A stretch of 64,000 nucleotides of DNA from CF-39 sp035651155 (lineage in GTDB: Bacteria; Chloroflexota; Limnocylindria; P2-11E). Both the position numbers and the translations under genes were made by a program. This document shows, in pieces, positions 8,876 to 16,918 of this stretch. The stretch is taken from the NCBI GenBank assembly GCA_035651155.1, contig DASRGG010000011.1, positions 62,001 through 126,000 on the forward strand. Reading direction: 5' to 3'. The notes beneath the pieces were generated by a model that saw only the letters and a program-made list of their open reading frames with translations, had not been told where the DNA came from and searched no databases. Each line of letters starts with the position of its first letter. Position 1 is the stretch's first letter.

Positions 8876-9469
8876 CTACAAGGGTGAGCGAAGCCTCCGC
8901 TGCAGCACGATCGCGATCGCTCCCGTCACGAGCGCGAGCGCGAGCCAGAGCCACGGGCTCGGACCGAGCGCCGGCGACCTCGCGGCGTGCGCGGCTTCGC
9001 CGCTCTCCGTTGCGCCGCGCGCCACCGCGGCCGTCGGCGCGGGCGCGGCGGCGGCATTGGGACCAGGCGGCACCGCCGTCTTCAGCTCGGGCGGCCGACT
9101 CGGCGCATCCGCGCGACCGTCCGCCGGCGCCGCGGCGGGCGCGCTCAGCGCCGCCGGCGCCGAGAGCTGCCCCATGTTGGCGAGCAGCGCGCTGGCGATG
9201 AAGAGGAAGACCGAGAGCCCGCTCGCGAGCGTGGCGAGCGTCCGGACCGGCGCGAGCCATGCCGGCCGCCCGGCGAGACGCGGCGTGAGCCGTCGCCGCG
9301 GGGCGATGTCGGGAAGCGCTCCGAGGAGCGCCGCCGTGGCGCGCAGCTCGGAGAGCCGCCGGCGGCAGTCCGCGCAGGCGGCGAGGTGCGACTCGACCGC
9401 GGCGCGCTCGTTCGGGGCGAGCGCGTCGTCGAGATACGCGGACAGCCGGGCGCGTGGGTGGTCGATCAC
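8876..9469 (-). CDS. Zinc-finger anti-sigma factor (zf-HC2 type)
   Basis: The probable partner that sequesters the sigma factor encoded just upstream. The N-terminal zinc-binding anti-sigma domain reads ARLSAYLDDALAPNERAAVE then SHLAACADCRRRLSELR (the His-x3-Cys-x2-Cys pattern). It is followed by a first transmembrane helix (LASGLSVFLFIASALL), an Ala/Pro-rich extracytoplasmic region of about 70 residues, and a second C-terminal helix (WLWLALALVTGAIAIVL) ending in a basic tail. I chose the GTG at 9469, which has an AGGGTGAGG site upstream and begins at the conserved domain. An ATG at 9535 overlapping the sigma gene by 26 bp is the alternative. Confidence 0.85.
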   Translation of the reverse strand: MIDHPRARLSAYLDDALAPNERAAVESHLAACADCRRRLSELRATAALLGALPDIAPRRRLTPRLAGRPAWLAPVRTLATLASGLSVFLFIASALLANMGQLSAPAALSAPAAAPADGRADAPSRPPELKTAVPPGPNAAAAPAPTAAVARGATESGEAAHAARSPALGPSPWLWLALALVTGAIAIVLQRRLRSPL

Positions 9470-9509
9470 GTCCTCACCCTTGTGACGGCGCGGGCCGCCG
9501 ATGGTTCCC

Positions 9510-10103
9510 TCATCCGGCCGATCCTCGCCAGCCACGGGCCACGAGCGCGTTCCGCACGGCGACGCGGGCGCGGTGGATGCGCGACTTCACCGTACCGATC
9601 TCGACGCTCGTCATGAGCGCGATCTCCTCGTAGGCGAATCCTTCGACGTCGCGCAGCAGCAGAGCGGCACGCTGCTCCTCGGGCACGTCGCGGAGCGCCT
9701 CCTCGACGATGACCTGGGCCTCGCGGGAAGACGCGATGTCGGCGAGCTCGGGTCCCGGCGCCGCGGGCTCCGCCCAGATGACGTCCGCGTCCTCCGGCGG
9801 ATCGAGCGGCAGCTCGGGACGGCGCCGGCGCGCGCGGATCCGGTCCAGTGCCCGATTCGTGACGATGCGGAAGAGCCAGGCGCGGAACGACGTGCCTTCG
9901 AACGATCGGATCGACCGCCACGCCGAGAGGAGCGAGTCCTGGACGACGTCCTCGGCGTCGGGGCCCGGTCCGACGATCCGCGCCGCATGGCGGTAGAGCG
10001 CGCGCTCTTCCCCGCGCGCGAGGTCTTCGAACGCGCGCGCGTCGCCGTCGCGTGCCCGCACGACCAGCGGCGCGCGCTCGCTCTCTCCGTCGCTCGATTT
10101 CAT
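9510..10103 (-). CDS. ECF-type RNA polymerase sigma factor
   Basis: A 197-residue sigma-70 family protein of ECF architecture. Region 2 carries RHAARIVGPGPDAEDVVQDS, LLSAWRSIRSFEGTSFRAWL and FRIVTNRALDRIRARRR. A Pro/Asp-rich linker leads to region 4 with VPEEQRAALLLRDVEGFAYE and EIALMTSVEIGTVKSRIHRA. Together with the downstream membrane anti-sigma factor it forms a signal-responsive regulatory pair. The ATG at 10103 is divergent, 33 bp from the response regulator start. The stimulus cannot be read from the sequence. Confidence 0.93.
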   Translation of the reverse strand: MKSSDGESERAPLVVRARDGDARAFEDLARGEERALYRHAARIVGPGPDAEDVVQDSLLSAWRSIRSFEGTSFRAWLFRIVTNRALDRIRARRRRPELPLDPPEDADVIWAEPAAPGPELADIASSREAQVIVEEALRDVPEEQRAALLLRDVEGFAYEEIALMTSVEIGTVKSRIHRARVAVRNALVARGWRGSAG

Positions 10104-10136
10104 ACGAGCGCGCTCGTTCGGCTACCCTCGCTGGCG

Positions 10137-10514
10137 GTGGAGCGGCGGAAACGGGTCGTGGTGATCGGCGAGGACGACGAGCCGATCGCTCGTCTCCTGC
10201 GGGATGCCATCAATGACGAGCCAGCCTATCAAGCGGTGATCGTTCCTGATGGAGCGCTCGTGCTGGAGACGGTGCGGCAGGTCCGCGCCGACCTGTTGAT
10301 CCTGGACGTCATGATGCCCGGGCTGAACGGTCTCGAGGTGTGGGACCGCGTCCGCGCGGATCCCGACGTCCGCGACATGCCCGTGCTCTTCGTCACCGCC
10401 GCCTCGCGCGAGATGGGCGGTCAATTCACGCGGCGCCAGATCACGGACGTCATCGCGAAGCCGTTCGATCTGAACGATCTCCTCGCACGGGTCCGCACCC
10501 TCTGTCCGGCATGA
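10137..10514 (+). CDS. Single-domain response regulator (receiver only)
   Basis: A CheY-like receiver of 125 residues with no output domain. The acidic pocket is GEDDEP, the phospho-acceptor Asp is in LLILDVMMPGLNG, the conserved Thr in LFVTAAS and the Lys in IAKPFDLNDLLARVRTL. The GTG at 10137 begins the conserved domain. Its stop overlaps the next gene's ATG (ATGA), so it is translationally coupled to the inositol-phosphatase-family gene. No dedicated kinase is adjacent, but a GAF-PAS histidine kinase lies 0.9 kb downstream on the other strand and could be a partner. That link is inference. Confidence 0.9.
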   Translation: MERRKRVVVIGEDDEPIARLLRDAINDEPAYQAVIVPDGALVLETVRQVRADLLILDVMMPGLNGLEVWDRVRADPDVRDMPVLFVTAASREMGGQFTRRQITDVIAKPFDLNDLLARVRTLCPA

Positions 10515-11299
10515 CCGGCGGCGCGTCCCGGCGCTACGCGCGCCTCGCGCGGCTCGCCGCGAAGACGGCGACCGCGGTCGGCGAAGCGATCGTCACGAGC
10601 GACATCGATATCGTCACGCGCAAGCGAGGCCGCGCGAACTTCGCGACCGCGGCCGATCACGCGGCGGAGCGCGCGGTCATCGAACGCCTCTCGGCCGACG
10701 ATCCGGCGGTGCCGGTGCTCGCCGAGGAGAGCGCGCGGCGCTCCGTGCGCCGCGCCGAGCGGCTCTGGGTCGTCGATCCGATCGATGGAACGCTCAACTT
10801 CAGCCGCGGCATCCCGTTCTACTGCGTCGTCATCGCGTACGTGGAGGGCGGACGGACCCGCGCGGCGGCGCTGCACGCGCCACGCACGCGTGAGACGTTC
10901 GTGGCGTCGGAAGGCGCAGGCGCGACGCGGAACGGCGAGCGCATCGCGATAGGACGGGTCGGGCGGCTGGCGGACGCGTTCGCCGTCGCGAGCCTGCGAT
11001 ACGGCGAGACGAAGAGGCGGGACTCGCGATTCGTCGCGCTCAATTCGACATGCGCGCGGCTACGCGTGCTCGGCTCCGCCGCGCTCGAGATCGCCTACGT
11101 CGCGATGGGACGCTTCGACCTCTTCGCCCACGAGGCCCTCTCGCCGTGGGACATCGCCGCGCCCGCGCTCATCGCGCGCGAGGCCGGCGCAGCGGTCCTG
11201 TCGCTGAAGACCGGTGCGGACGCCGCATGGGATGAGGCCCGCGTCGTGATCGCGAGCAAGACGCTCGCACGCGCGGCGTTCGAGCTCCTGAGGCGGTAG
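10511..11299 (+). CDS. Inositol monophosphatase family protein
   Basis: A Mg2+-dependent phosphatase of the IMPase/FBPase/CysQ superfamily, 262 residues. Metal-binding motifs are AEES (metal-1 Glu), WVVDPIDGTLNF (the hallmark DPIDGT) and, near the C-terminus, SPWDIAAPALIAREAGA (the WD motif). Substrate cannot be assigned: inositol phosphate, histidinol phosphate, PAP and fructose bisphosphate phosphatases share these motifs. The ATG overlaps the upstream receiver gene's stop codon. The downstream gap 11300-11339 leads to a tRNA on the opposite strand. Confidence 0.9.
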   Translation: MTGGASRRYARLARLAAKTATAVGEAIVTSDIDIVTRKRGRANFATAADHAAERAVIERLSADDPAVPVLAEESARRSVRRAERLWVVDPIDGTLNFSRGIPFYCVVIAYVEGGRTRAAALHAPRTRETFVASEGAGATRNGERIAIGRVGRLADAFAVASLRYGETKRRDSRFVALNSTCARLRVLGSAALEIAYVAMGRFDLFAHEALSPWDIAAPALIAREAGAAVLSLKTGADAAWDEARVVIASKTLARAAFELLRR

Positions 11300-11339
11300 A
11301 CGACGCCCTCACGCGGCGGCAGGGTCAGGAGCCAGACGG

Positions 11340-11413
11340 TGCCGGAGGTGGGATTCGAACCCACACTGTGCTCATTTTGAGTGAGCTCCCTCTGCCGGTT
11401 GGGGTACTCCGGC
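11340..11413 (-). tRNA. tRNA-Leu(CAA) with a short variable loop
   Basis: A 74-nt cloverleaf on the minus strand. The acceptor stem is GCCGGAG/CTCCGGC with discriminator A. The D-arm contains AACCGGCAGA. The anticodon stem is GCTCA/TGAGC with a 7-nt loop CTCAAAA, which sets the anticodon as CAA (Leu). The T-arm is GTGGG-TTCGAAT-CCCAC. The genome does not encode a full CCA (ACCG follows). The variable region is only ACAGT, five bases, whereas bacterial tRNA-Leu normally has a long class II arm. The fold is clear; the isotype rests on the anticodon alone. Confidence 0.9.
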
Positions 11414-11443
11414 GACTCCGTCGAGTCTAGTCGGGGCGAAGGG

Positions 11444-13027
11444 TCATGCGGGTAACCGCACCCGCACCGTCGTTCCGCGGTCCTCGCCCTTGCTCTCGAG
11501 CTCGAGCGAACCGCCGTGCGCGTCGGCGAGCAGCTTCGCGACGTGCAGGCCGATGCCCATCCCCGCGAACGTCGCGGCCTTGCCGCTCCCGCGCGTGAAC
11601 GCGGCGCCGAGGCGCGGCATGTCGGCGGCGCTGATGCCGATGCCCTCATCCGCGATGACGATCTGGGCGATCCCGTCCTCGCACGCGAGCGATACACGGA
11701 CCTCGCCACCACGCGGCGAGTACTTCACGGCATTCCCGATGAGGTTCATGAGCATCTGCTCGACACGAGACTGATCCGCGGTCACCAGAAGCTGCGCCGG
11801 AGCGTCCACGACGAAGCGATGGCGGCCTTCCTCGCGTGTCGCTTCCACGTAGCGCTCGACGGTGTCGCGCAGGCTCGTGGCGAGGTCGAAGGGTCGGCGG
11901 TCCATCTCGAGCCGCCCACGGCCCGCGCGCGAGACCGAGAGAAGGTCGCTCACGAGTCCGTTCATCCGATCGACCTGACGCTCGATCGACGCGAGATTGC
12001 GCTCGAGGGACTCCGTGTCGAGGGGCGCGTCGCGCTCGCGCGAGCGCCGGATCCGCGAGATCAGCAGCTGCACGAGGGCCTTCAGCGGCGTGAGGGGCGT
12101 GCGCAGCTCGTGCGAGACGATCGACAGGAACTGCTCCTTCTCCTCCTCCAGCCGACGCAGAGCGGTGAGGTCGTGCAATGTCATGACGGCCGCGATGACC
12201 TCGCCGTCGGCACCGCGCACCGGCCGCACGATGACGTCGGCGACATGCTCGACGCCGCTCGTTCGGTGCGGGATCACGACCTCCGCACGCCACTCACGTC
12301 CCTCGAGACCTTCCTCGAGCGGCGACCGCGTGAGCACCTCGCCCGTGTCCGCGCGCCGCGCGCCGAGGGCGACGAGGAGCGTGCGGACGTGCGCGCCCGG
12401 CTCGGGATCGAGGCCCGTGATGTCGCGCGCCGCGCGGTTGATGCCGGCGACGACGCCGGGTGGACGGGCGACGAGCACGGGCGTGCCGAGAGAATCGAGG
12501 AGCGCACGTTCGAACTCGCGTCCGCGCAGCGCCTGCTCATAGAGCTGCGCGTTCGCGATCGCGACGCCGGCCTCTGCCGCGAGCACGTGCGCCAGATCGA
12601 TGCTGTCCTCGCGAAAACGTGTCTGTGGATCCTTCGTGTACGCGTTGAGCACCCCGACGATCTCGCCGTCCTTCGTCAGCGGGATCACGAGCGCCCGAAC
12701 GAGACCCTCGCGCTCGATGAGCGACGCATCGCCGAGCGGCGCGTGCCGCAGATCGACGATGAGGTGCTCGTCCGCCGTCCGGTATGCCGCGCGCACTCGC
12801 CCGATCGGCAGCCGCTGCGCGCGCGCGTACTCGTCGGAAAGGCCCTGGTGCGCGCGCACGGCGAGCTGCGCGCCGTCCCCGTCGCTCTCGGGCAGCATGA
12901 CGGCCGCCGCGTCCGCGCCGACGATGTCGCGAAGGGCCGAGACGACGGCCTGCTCGACCTGCGCGAGGTCGAGGCTGCGAAGGAGCTCGGCGCTCGCGCG
13001 ATGGAGACGGCGTGCGCGCTCGGGCAC
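11444..13027 (-). CDS. GAF-PAS sensor histidine kinase
   Basis: A 527-residue soluble sensor kinase. An N-terminal GAF domain (about 15-165) is followed by a PAS-like domain (about 175-285). The dimerisation domain has the phospho-His in FLSIVSHELRTPLTPLKAL (about 310). The HATPase domain has N box NLIGNAVKYSPRGG, G1 IADEGIGIS and G2 AGMGIGLHVAKLL. It has no transmembrane segment, so it probably senses a cytoplasmic signal. The GTG start at 13027 is the first in-frame option. It lies 52 bp downstream of dnaE. No response regulator is adjacent on this strand; the receiver at 10137-10514 is the nearest. Confidence 0.93.
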   Translation of the reverse strand: MPERARRLHRASAELLRSLDLAQVEQAVVSALRDIVGADAAAVMLPESDGDGAQLAVRAHQGLSDEYARAQRLPIGRVRAAYRTADEHLIVDLRHAPLGDASLIEREGLVRALVIPLTKDGEIVGVLNAYTKDPQTRFREDSIDLAHVLAAEAGVAIANAQLYEQALRGREFERALLDSLGTPVLVARPPGVVAGINRAARDITGLDPEPGAHVRTLLVALGARRADTGEVLTRSPLEEGLEGREWRAEVVIPHRTSGVEHVADVIVRPVRGADGEVIAAVMTLHDLTALRRLEEEKEQFLSIVSHELRTPLTPLKALVQLLISRIRRSRERDAPLDTESLERNLASIERQVDRMNGLVSDLLSVSRAGRGRLEMDRRPFDLATSLRDTVERYVEATREEGRHRFVVDAPAQLLVTADQSRVEQMLMNLIGNAVKYSPRGGEVRVSLACEDGIAQIVIADEGIGISAADMPRLGAAFTRGSGKAATFAGMGIGLHVAKLLADAHGGSLELESKGEDRGTTVRVRLPA

Positions 13028-13079
13028 GACCCGAGTATGAATGCGCGCGCGTCAAGGAGCGGGCAGCCGAGCGAGCGGG

Positions 13080-16000
13080 CTACCGCCGCGGGAGCACGAC
13101 CTCGACGACGTCGGGACCGACCTCGCGCAGGACGGCGTCCGCGACGTCCGTCGAGACCCGCGTCTTGAAGGACGTCGGCACGCGCCGCGCGCCACCCGAG
13201 GCGCGCGGAAGCTCGAGGACGACCGTCGCCTGTCCCGAGAACTCCTTCAATACCTGCTGGATGCGCTGGAAGATCGCGATCGACCGCTCGTAATCGAGCG
13301 CCTCGCGGAAGCGGATCACGAGCTCCGTCGGCCCGGCCGGAACGGAGGACGGCGACGACATCGAGGGCCCCGCGGCAGGACCCGCTGCCAGGGTGCCGGC
13401 TCCTTCGCCGTTCCCACTCCCGTTCCCGCTGCCGCCGGGCCGAACGAAGCGAGCCCGCTTCGCGAGCCGCTCCCTCGTCTCGTCGAAGACGCGCTTGATC
13501 TCGCGGAGCCCGTCGTCATTGAAGCGGACCGCGTGCTCGACCAGGAGCTTCGGCGCGTCGTCGCGCTTCTCGACGCGGCCGAGGACCAGCAGGATCTCGT
13601 CGGTGTTCCAGACCGCGGCAGTCGCGTCGTACGTGCGCGGGAAGATCGTGGCCTCGACCGATCCGGTGAGATCCTCGACCTGCGCGAACATCATGAGCTT
13701 CTTCTCCTTGCTCGTGATGTGCTTGCGCGCGCTCGTCACCACGCAGGCGACGATGACGAGTCCCTGATCCTCTTCCTCTTTGAGCGCTACCAGAGGCTGG
13801 ATGTCGAGATCGATCTTCTTGTCCAGCACCTCTTGCAGCGGGTGCTCCGAGAGATAGATGCCGAGCATCTCCTTCTCCCACGAGAGGAGCTCCTTGCGAG
13901 GCGCTTCCACGCCGCAGAGCGTCGGCGCGGCCGCTATCTCGCTCGTGAGTCCAAGCCCGTCGAAGAGACCGACCTGGCCGCTCGCGCGGTCCTTCTGCTC
14001 GCGCTGCGCGGTCGCGAGGACGGCATCCAGGCGATCGAGCTGCGCCTGCCGCGGACCGAACGCCGCGGTCGCGCCGCACTTGATGAGCGACTCGAGCACG
14101 CGCTTGTTGCAGCGCTGGAGATCGATGCGTCCGCAGAAATCGTCGAGCGAGCGGAACGGGCCGCCCCGCGCGCGGGCGTCGATGACGCTCTCGACCGCGC
14201 CCTCGCCGACGTTCTTCACGGCGCCGAGCCCGAAGCGGATGCCGTCCTTCGTGATCGCGAATCCGAAGGCCGATTCGTTCACGTCCGGCGGCAGCACGGG
14301 GATGCCCATCCGGCGGCACTCCGCGACCGCGATTGCCACGCGCTCGGGCACGCCCATTTCCGCGGAGAGCACCGCGCTCATGTATTCGACCGGGTAGTTC
14401 GCCTTGAGGTACGCCGTGTGGTAGGCGATGAGCCCGTAGATCGCGGCGTGCGCGCGGTTGAAGCCGTAGCGCGCGAACGGCTCGAAGTCCTTCCAGACCT
14501 GCTCGACGACGCCGGCGTGGACGCCCTGACGGATGGCGCCCTCGACGAACTTCACCTTCTGCTGGTCGAGCTTTTCCTTGACCTTCTTGCGGATCGTGTA
14601 GCAGAGGACGTCGGCCTCGGCCATCGTGAACCCGGCGAGCGCCTGGGTCACGGCCATCACGTCCTCCTGATAGACCATGACGCCGTACGTCGAGTTGAGT
14701 ACCGGCTCGAGGCTCGGGTGCGCGTACGTGACCGCCTCCTGGCCGTGCTTGCGCCGGATGTACGTCGGGATGTAGTCCATCGGACCGGGCCGGAACAGCG
14801 CGACCATGGCCATGACGTCCTCGACGCGGTCCGGCTTCAGATCGCGGATGTGCCGTCGCATACCGGCCGACTCCAGCTGGAACAGGCCCGTGGTCTCGCC
14901 GGAGCCGAGCAGCTCGAATGTCTTCCTGTCGTCGAGCGGGATCCGCGAGCGGTCGATCTCGATGCCGCGCGTCTCCTTGATGAGCCGCATCGCCTCGTGG
15001 AGGATCGTGAGGTTGCCGAGCCCGAGGAAGTCGAACTTCAGGACGCCGAGCTTGTCGAGCGACTTGTCCTCGAACTGGCTCTGCAGCGCCTCGGCCTTGC
15101 CCTTCGATCGCTCGAGGGGCACCAGATTCGTGAGCGGCTCGCGCGTGATGACCACACCGGCGGCGTGCGTTCCCGTCGAGCGCACCAGGCCCTCGACCTT
15201 TTCCGCGAGGTCGAGCAGTCGCTGCACGTGCGGCTCCTGCTCCATCTCGCGCAGCTCCGCGACCATCCGCCGCGCCTCCCGCAGATCGACGCCGAACGGG
15301 ATCACCTTCGCGACGCGGTCGGCCTCGCCGTACGGCATGCCGAGGACGCGCGCGACGTCCCGCACGGCCGCGCGCGCGAGCATCGTGTTGAACGTCGCGA
15401 TCTGCGCCACGCGGTCCGCGCCGTACTTCCTCGTGACGTACGCGATGACCTCGTCGCGACGGTTGTCCATGAAGTCGACGTCGATGTCCGGCGGGGTGTA
15501 GCGCTCGAGGTTCAGGAAGCGATCGAAGATGAGCCCGTACTTGATGGGATCGATGTCGGTGAGGCCGATCGCGTAGTTCACGAGGGATCCGCCGGCGCTG
15601 CCGCGGACGGCGGTGAGGATCCCGTTCTCCTGCGCGTAACGGATGAAGTCCTGCACGATGAGGATGTAGCCGGCGTATCCGGCCTTGCCGATGACGTCGA
15701 TCTCCTTGTCGAGCCGCGCGCGCAGCTCCGGCGTGATCCCGCCGTACTTCTTCTTCACGCCCTCCTCGGCCATCTTCAGCAGCTGCTGCTCCGGCGTGAG
15801 ACCCGCGGCCACCTCGAAGTGCGGCATCTTGACCTCGCCGAGCGGCAGCTTCAGGTCGACGAGCGACGCGACGCGGAGCGTGTTCTCGAGCGCCTCCCGG
15901 TCCTCGGGGAAGCGCGCGTACATCTCCTCCGCGCTCTTCATGTACAGCTCGGGGTGGTCGATCATCTTCAGCCGGTCGGTCGCGTCGATGGTCTTGCCCT

Positions 16001-16682
16001 GCTGGATGCACACCATCACGTCCTGCGCCTCGGCGTCCTCGGCACGCACGTAGTGGAGGTCGTTCGTGACGACCAGCGGGATCTTCGTGCGGCGCGCGAC
16101 CTCGCGCACGCCTTCCCGCTGCCGCTCCTGCTCGGGAATGCCGTGATCCATCAGCTCGAGGAAGTAGCTGCCCTTCCCGAAGATCTCCTGATGCTCGAGC
16201 GCGACGCGACAGGCGGCATCGACCCCCTCCTCGAAGATCGCCCGCGCGACCTCGCCCTGCAGGCACGACGAGAGCGCGATGAGCCCCTTCGAGCGCTCGC
16301 GGAGGAGGTCCTTGTCCATGCGCGGCCGGTAGTAGTAGCCCTCGAGGTGCGCCGCGGTCACGAGCGCGACGAGGTTCTGGTACCCGGTGAAATCCTTGGC
16401 GAGCAGGACGAGGTGGAACGGCTTCCCGTGTCCCTCGATGCGCGGGTCGCGCTCGAAGCGATTCGTCCGCGCGATGTACGCCTCGACCCCGATGATCGGC
16501 TTGATGCCGGCCTGGCTGGCCTGTACGTAGAAGTCGACCGCGCCGTACAGCGCCCCGTGGTCGGTGAGCGCGAGCGCGGGCATGCCGAGCTCCTTCGCCC
16601 TGCTCACGAGGTCGCTGACGCGGGACAGCCCGTCGAGGAGGCTGTACTCGCTGTGCGTGTGGAGATGGACGAACTGCTGGAC
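13080..16682 (-). CDS. dnaE: DNA polymerase III alpha subunit
   Basis: The replicative polymerase. The PHP domain begins with FVHLHTHSEYSLLDG, followed by ALALTDHGALYGAVDFY. The polymerase core has the catalytic PDIDVDFMDNRRDEVIAYV. An OB-fold (about LVIVACVVTSARKHI) lies near the C-terminus, then a Gly/Ser/Pro linker and a final domain ending in PDVVEVVLPRR. The first in-frame ATG/GTG/TTG is a GTG at 16607, but this would remove HLHTHSEYSLLDG. Between the in-frame stop (16692-16694) and 16607 no canonical start exists. I place the boundary at a GTC codon (16682) behind TGAGGA, giving about 1200 residues. A one-base indel joining the frame of a GTG at 16695 is equally possible. Confidence 0.95.
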   Translation of the reverse strand, partial: VQQFVHLHTHSEYSLLDGLSRVSDLVSRAKELGMPALALTDHGALYGAVDFYVQASQAGIKPIIGVEAYIARTNRFERDPRIEGHGKPFHLVLLAKDFTGYQNLVALVTAAHLEGYYYRPRMDKDLLRERSKGLIALSSCLQGEVARAIFEEGVDAACRVALEHQEIFGKGSYFLELMDHGIPEQERQREGVREVARRTKIPLVVTNDLHYVRAEDAEAQDVMVCIQQGKTIDATDRLKMIDHPELYMKSAEEMYARFPEDREALENTLRVASLVDLKLPLGEVKMPHFEVAAGLTPEQQLLKMAEEGVKKKYGGITPELRARLDKEIDVIGKAGYAGYILIVQDFIRYAQENGILTAVRGSAGGSLVNYAIGLTDIDPIKYGLIFDRFLNLERYTPPDIDVDFMDNRRDEVIAYVTRKYGADRVAQIATFNTMLARAAVRDVARVLGMPYGEADRVAKVIPFGVDLREARRMVAELREMEQEPHVQRLLDLAEKVEGLVRSTGTHAAGVVITREPLTNLVPLERSKGKAEALQSQFEDKSLDKLGVLKFDFLGLGNLTILHEAMRLIKETRGIEIDRSRIPLDDRKTFELLGSGETTGLFQLESAGMRRHIRDLKPDRVEDVMAMVALFRPGPMDYIPTYIRRKHGQEAVTYAHPSLEPVLNSTYGVMVYQEDVMAVTQALAGFTMAEADVLCYTIRKKVKEKLDQQKVKFVEGAIRQGVHAGVVEQVWKDFEPFARYGFNRAHAAIYGLIAYHTAYLKANYPVEYMSAVLSAEMGVPERVAIAVAECRRMGIPVLPPDVNESAFGFAITKDGIRFGLGAVKNVGEGAVESVIDARARGGPFRSLDDFCGRIDLQRCNKRVLESLIKCGATAAFGPRQAQLDRLDAVLATAQREQKDRASGQVGLFDGLGLTSEIAAAPTLCGVEAPRKELLSWEKEMLGIYLSEHPLQEVLDKKIDLDIQPLVALKEEEDQGLVIVACVVTSARKHITSKEKKLMMFAQVEDLTGSVEATIFPRTYDATAAVWNTDEILLVLGRVEKRDDAPKLLVEHAVRFNDDGLREIKRVFDETRERLAKRARFVRPGGSGNGSGNGEGAGTLAAGPAAGPSMSSPSSVPAGPTELVIRFREALDYERSIAIFQRIQQVLKEFSGQATVVLELPRASGGARRVPTSFKTRVSTDVADAVLREVGPDVVEVVLPRR

Positions 16683-16732
16683 GGCTGATCCTCACGGCGC
16701 CGCTGGTGGAAGCTCCGCGGCAGAGGTCCAGT

Positions 16733-16918
16733 CTACCCGGCGGGCTTTTCCCGCGTGGTCTCCCGCAACGACGCGATGACCGCGTGTCCGAGGGTGAAGA
16801 CCGGCCAGAGCGGCGCGGTCGTGGACCGGATGTGCGGGAGCGCGGTCGTGGGCGCGAGCCCGAGGTCCGCGGGGTCCGACGCGAGCAGCGTCGCGCGCAG
16901 GTCGGGCCGCGCCGTCAC
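16733..16918 (-). CDS. Small hypothetical ORF coupled to the upstream gene
   Basis: A possible 61-residue protein. Its GTG start overlaps the stop of the endonuclease/phosphatase-family gene (GTGA), as in other coupled pairs here. It ends RETTREKPAG with an amphipathic stretch around PVFTLGHAVIASL. I recognise no domain. The coupling is the only real support. It could equally be untranslated 3' sequence. Confidence 0.3.
   Translation of the reverse strand: MTARPDLRATLLASDPADLGLAPTTALPHIRSTTAPLWPVFTLGHAVIASLRETTREKPAG

Noticed and set aside
6116..8887. A 900-codon open frame antisense to polA and mutM
   Set aside because: Composition-driven frame on the complementary strand of well-supported genes; no RBS or family match.
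13041..16688. A long open frame of about 1200 codons antisense to dnaE
   Set aside because: It is a GC-rich shadow. The dnaE frame has all polymerase motifs, while this one is repetitive in Arg, Glu, Leu and Val and has no domain.
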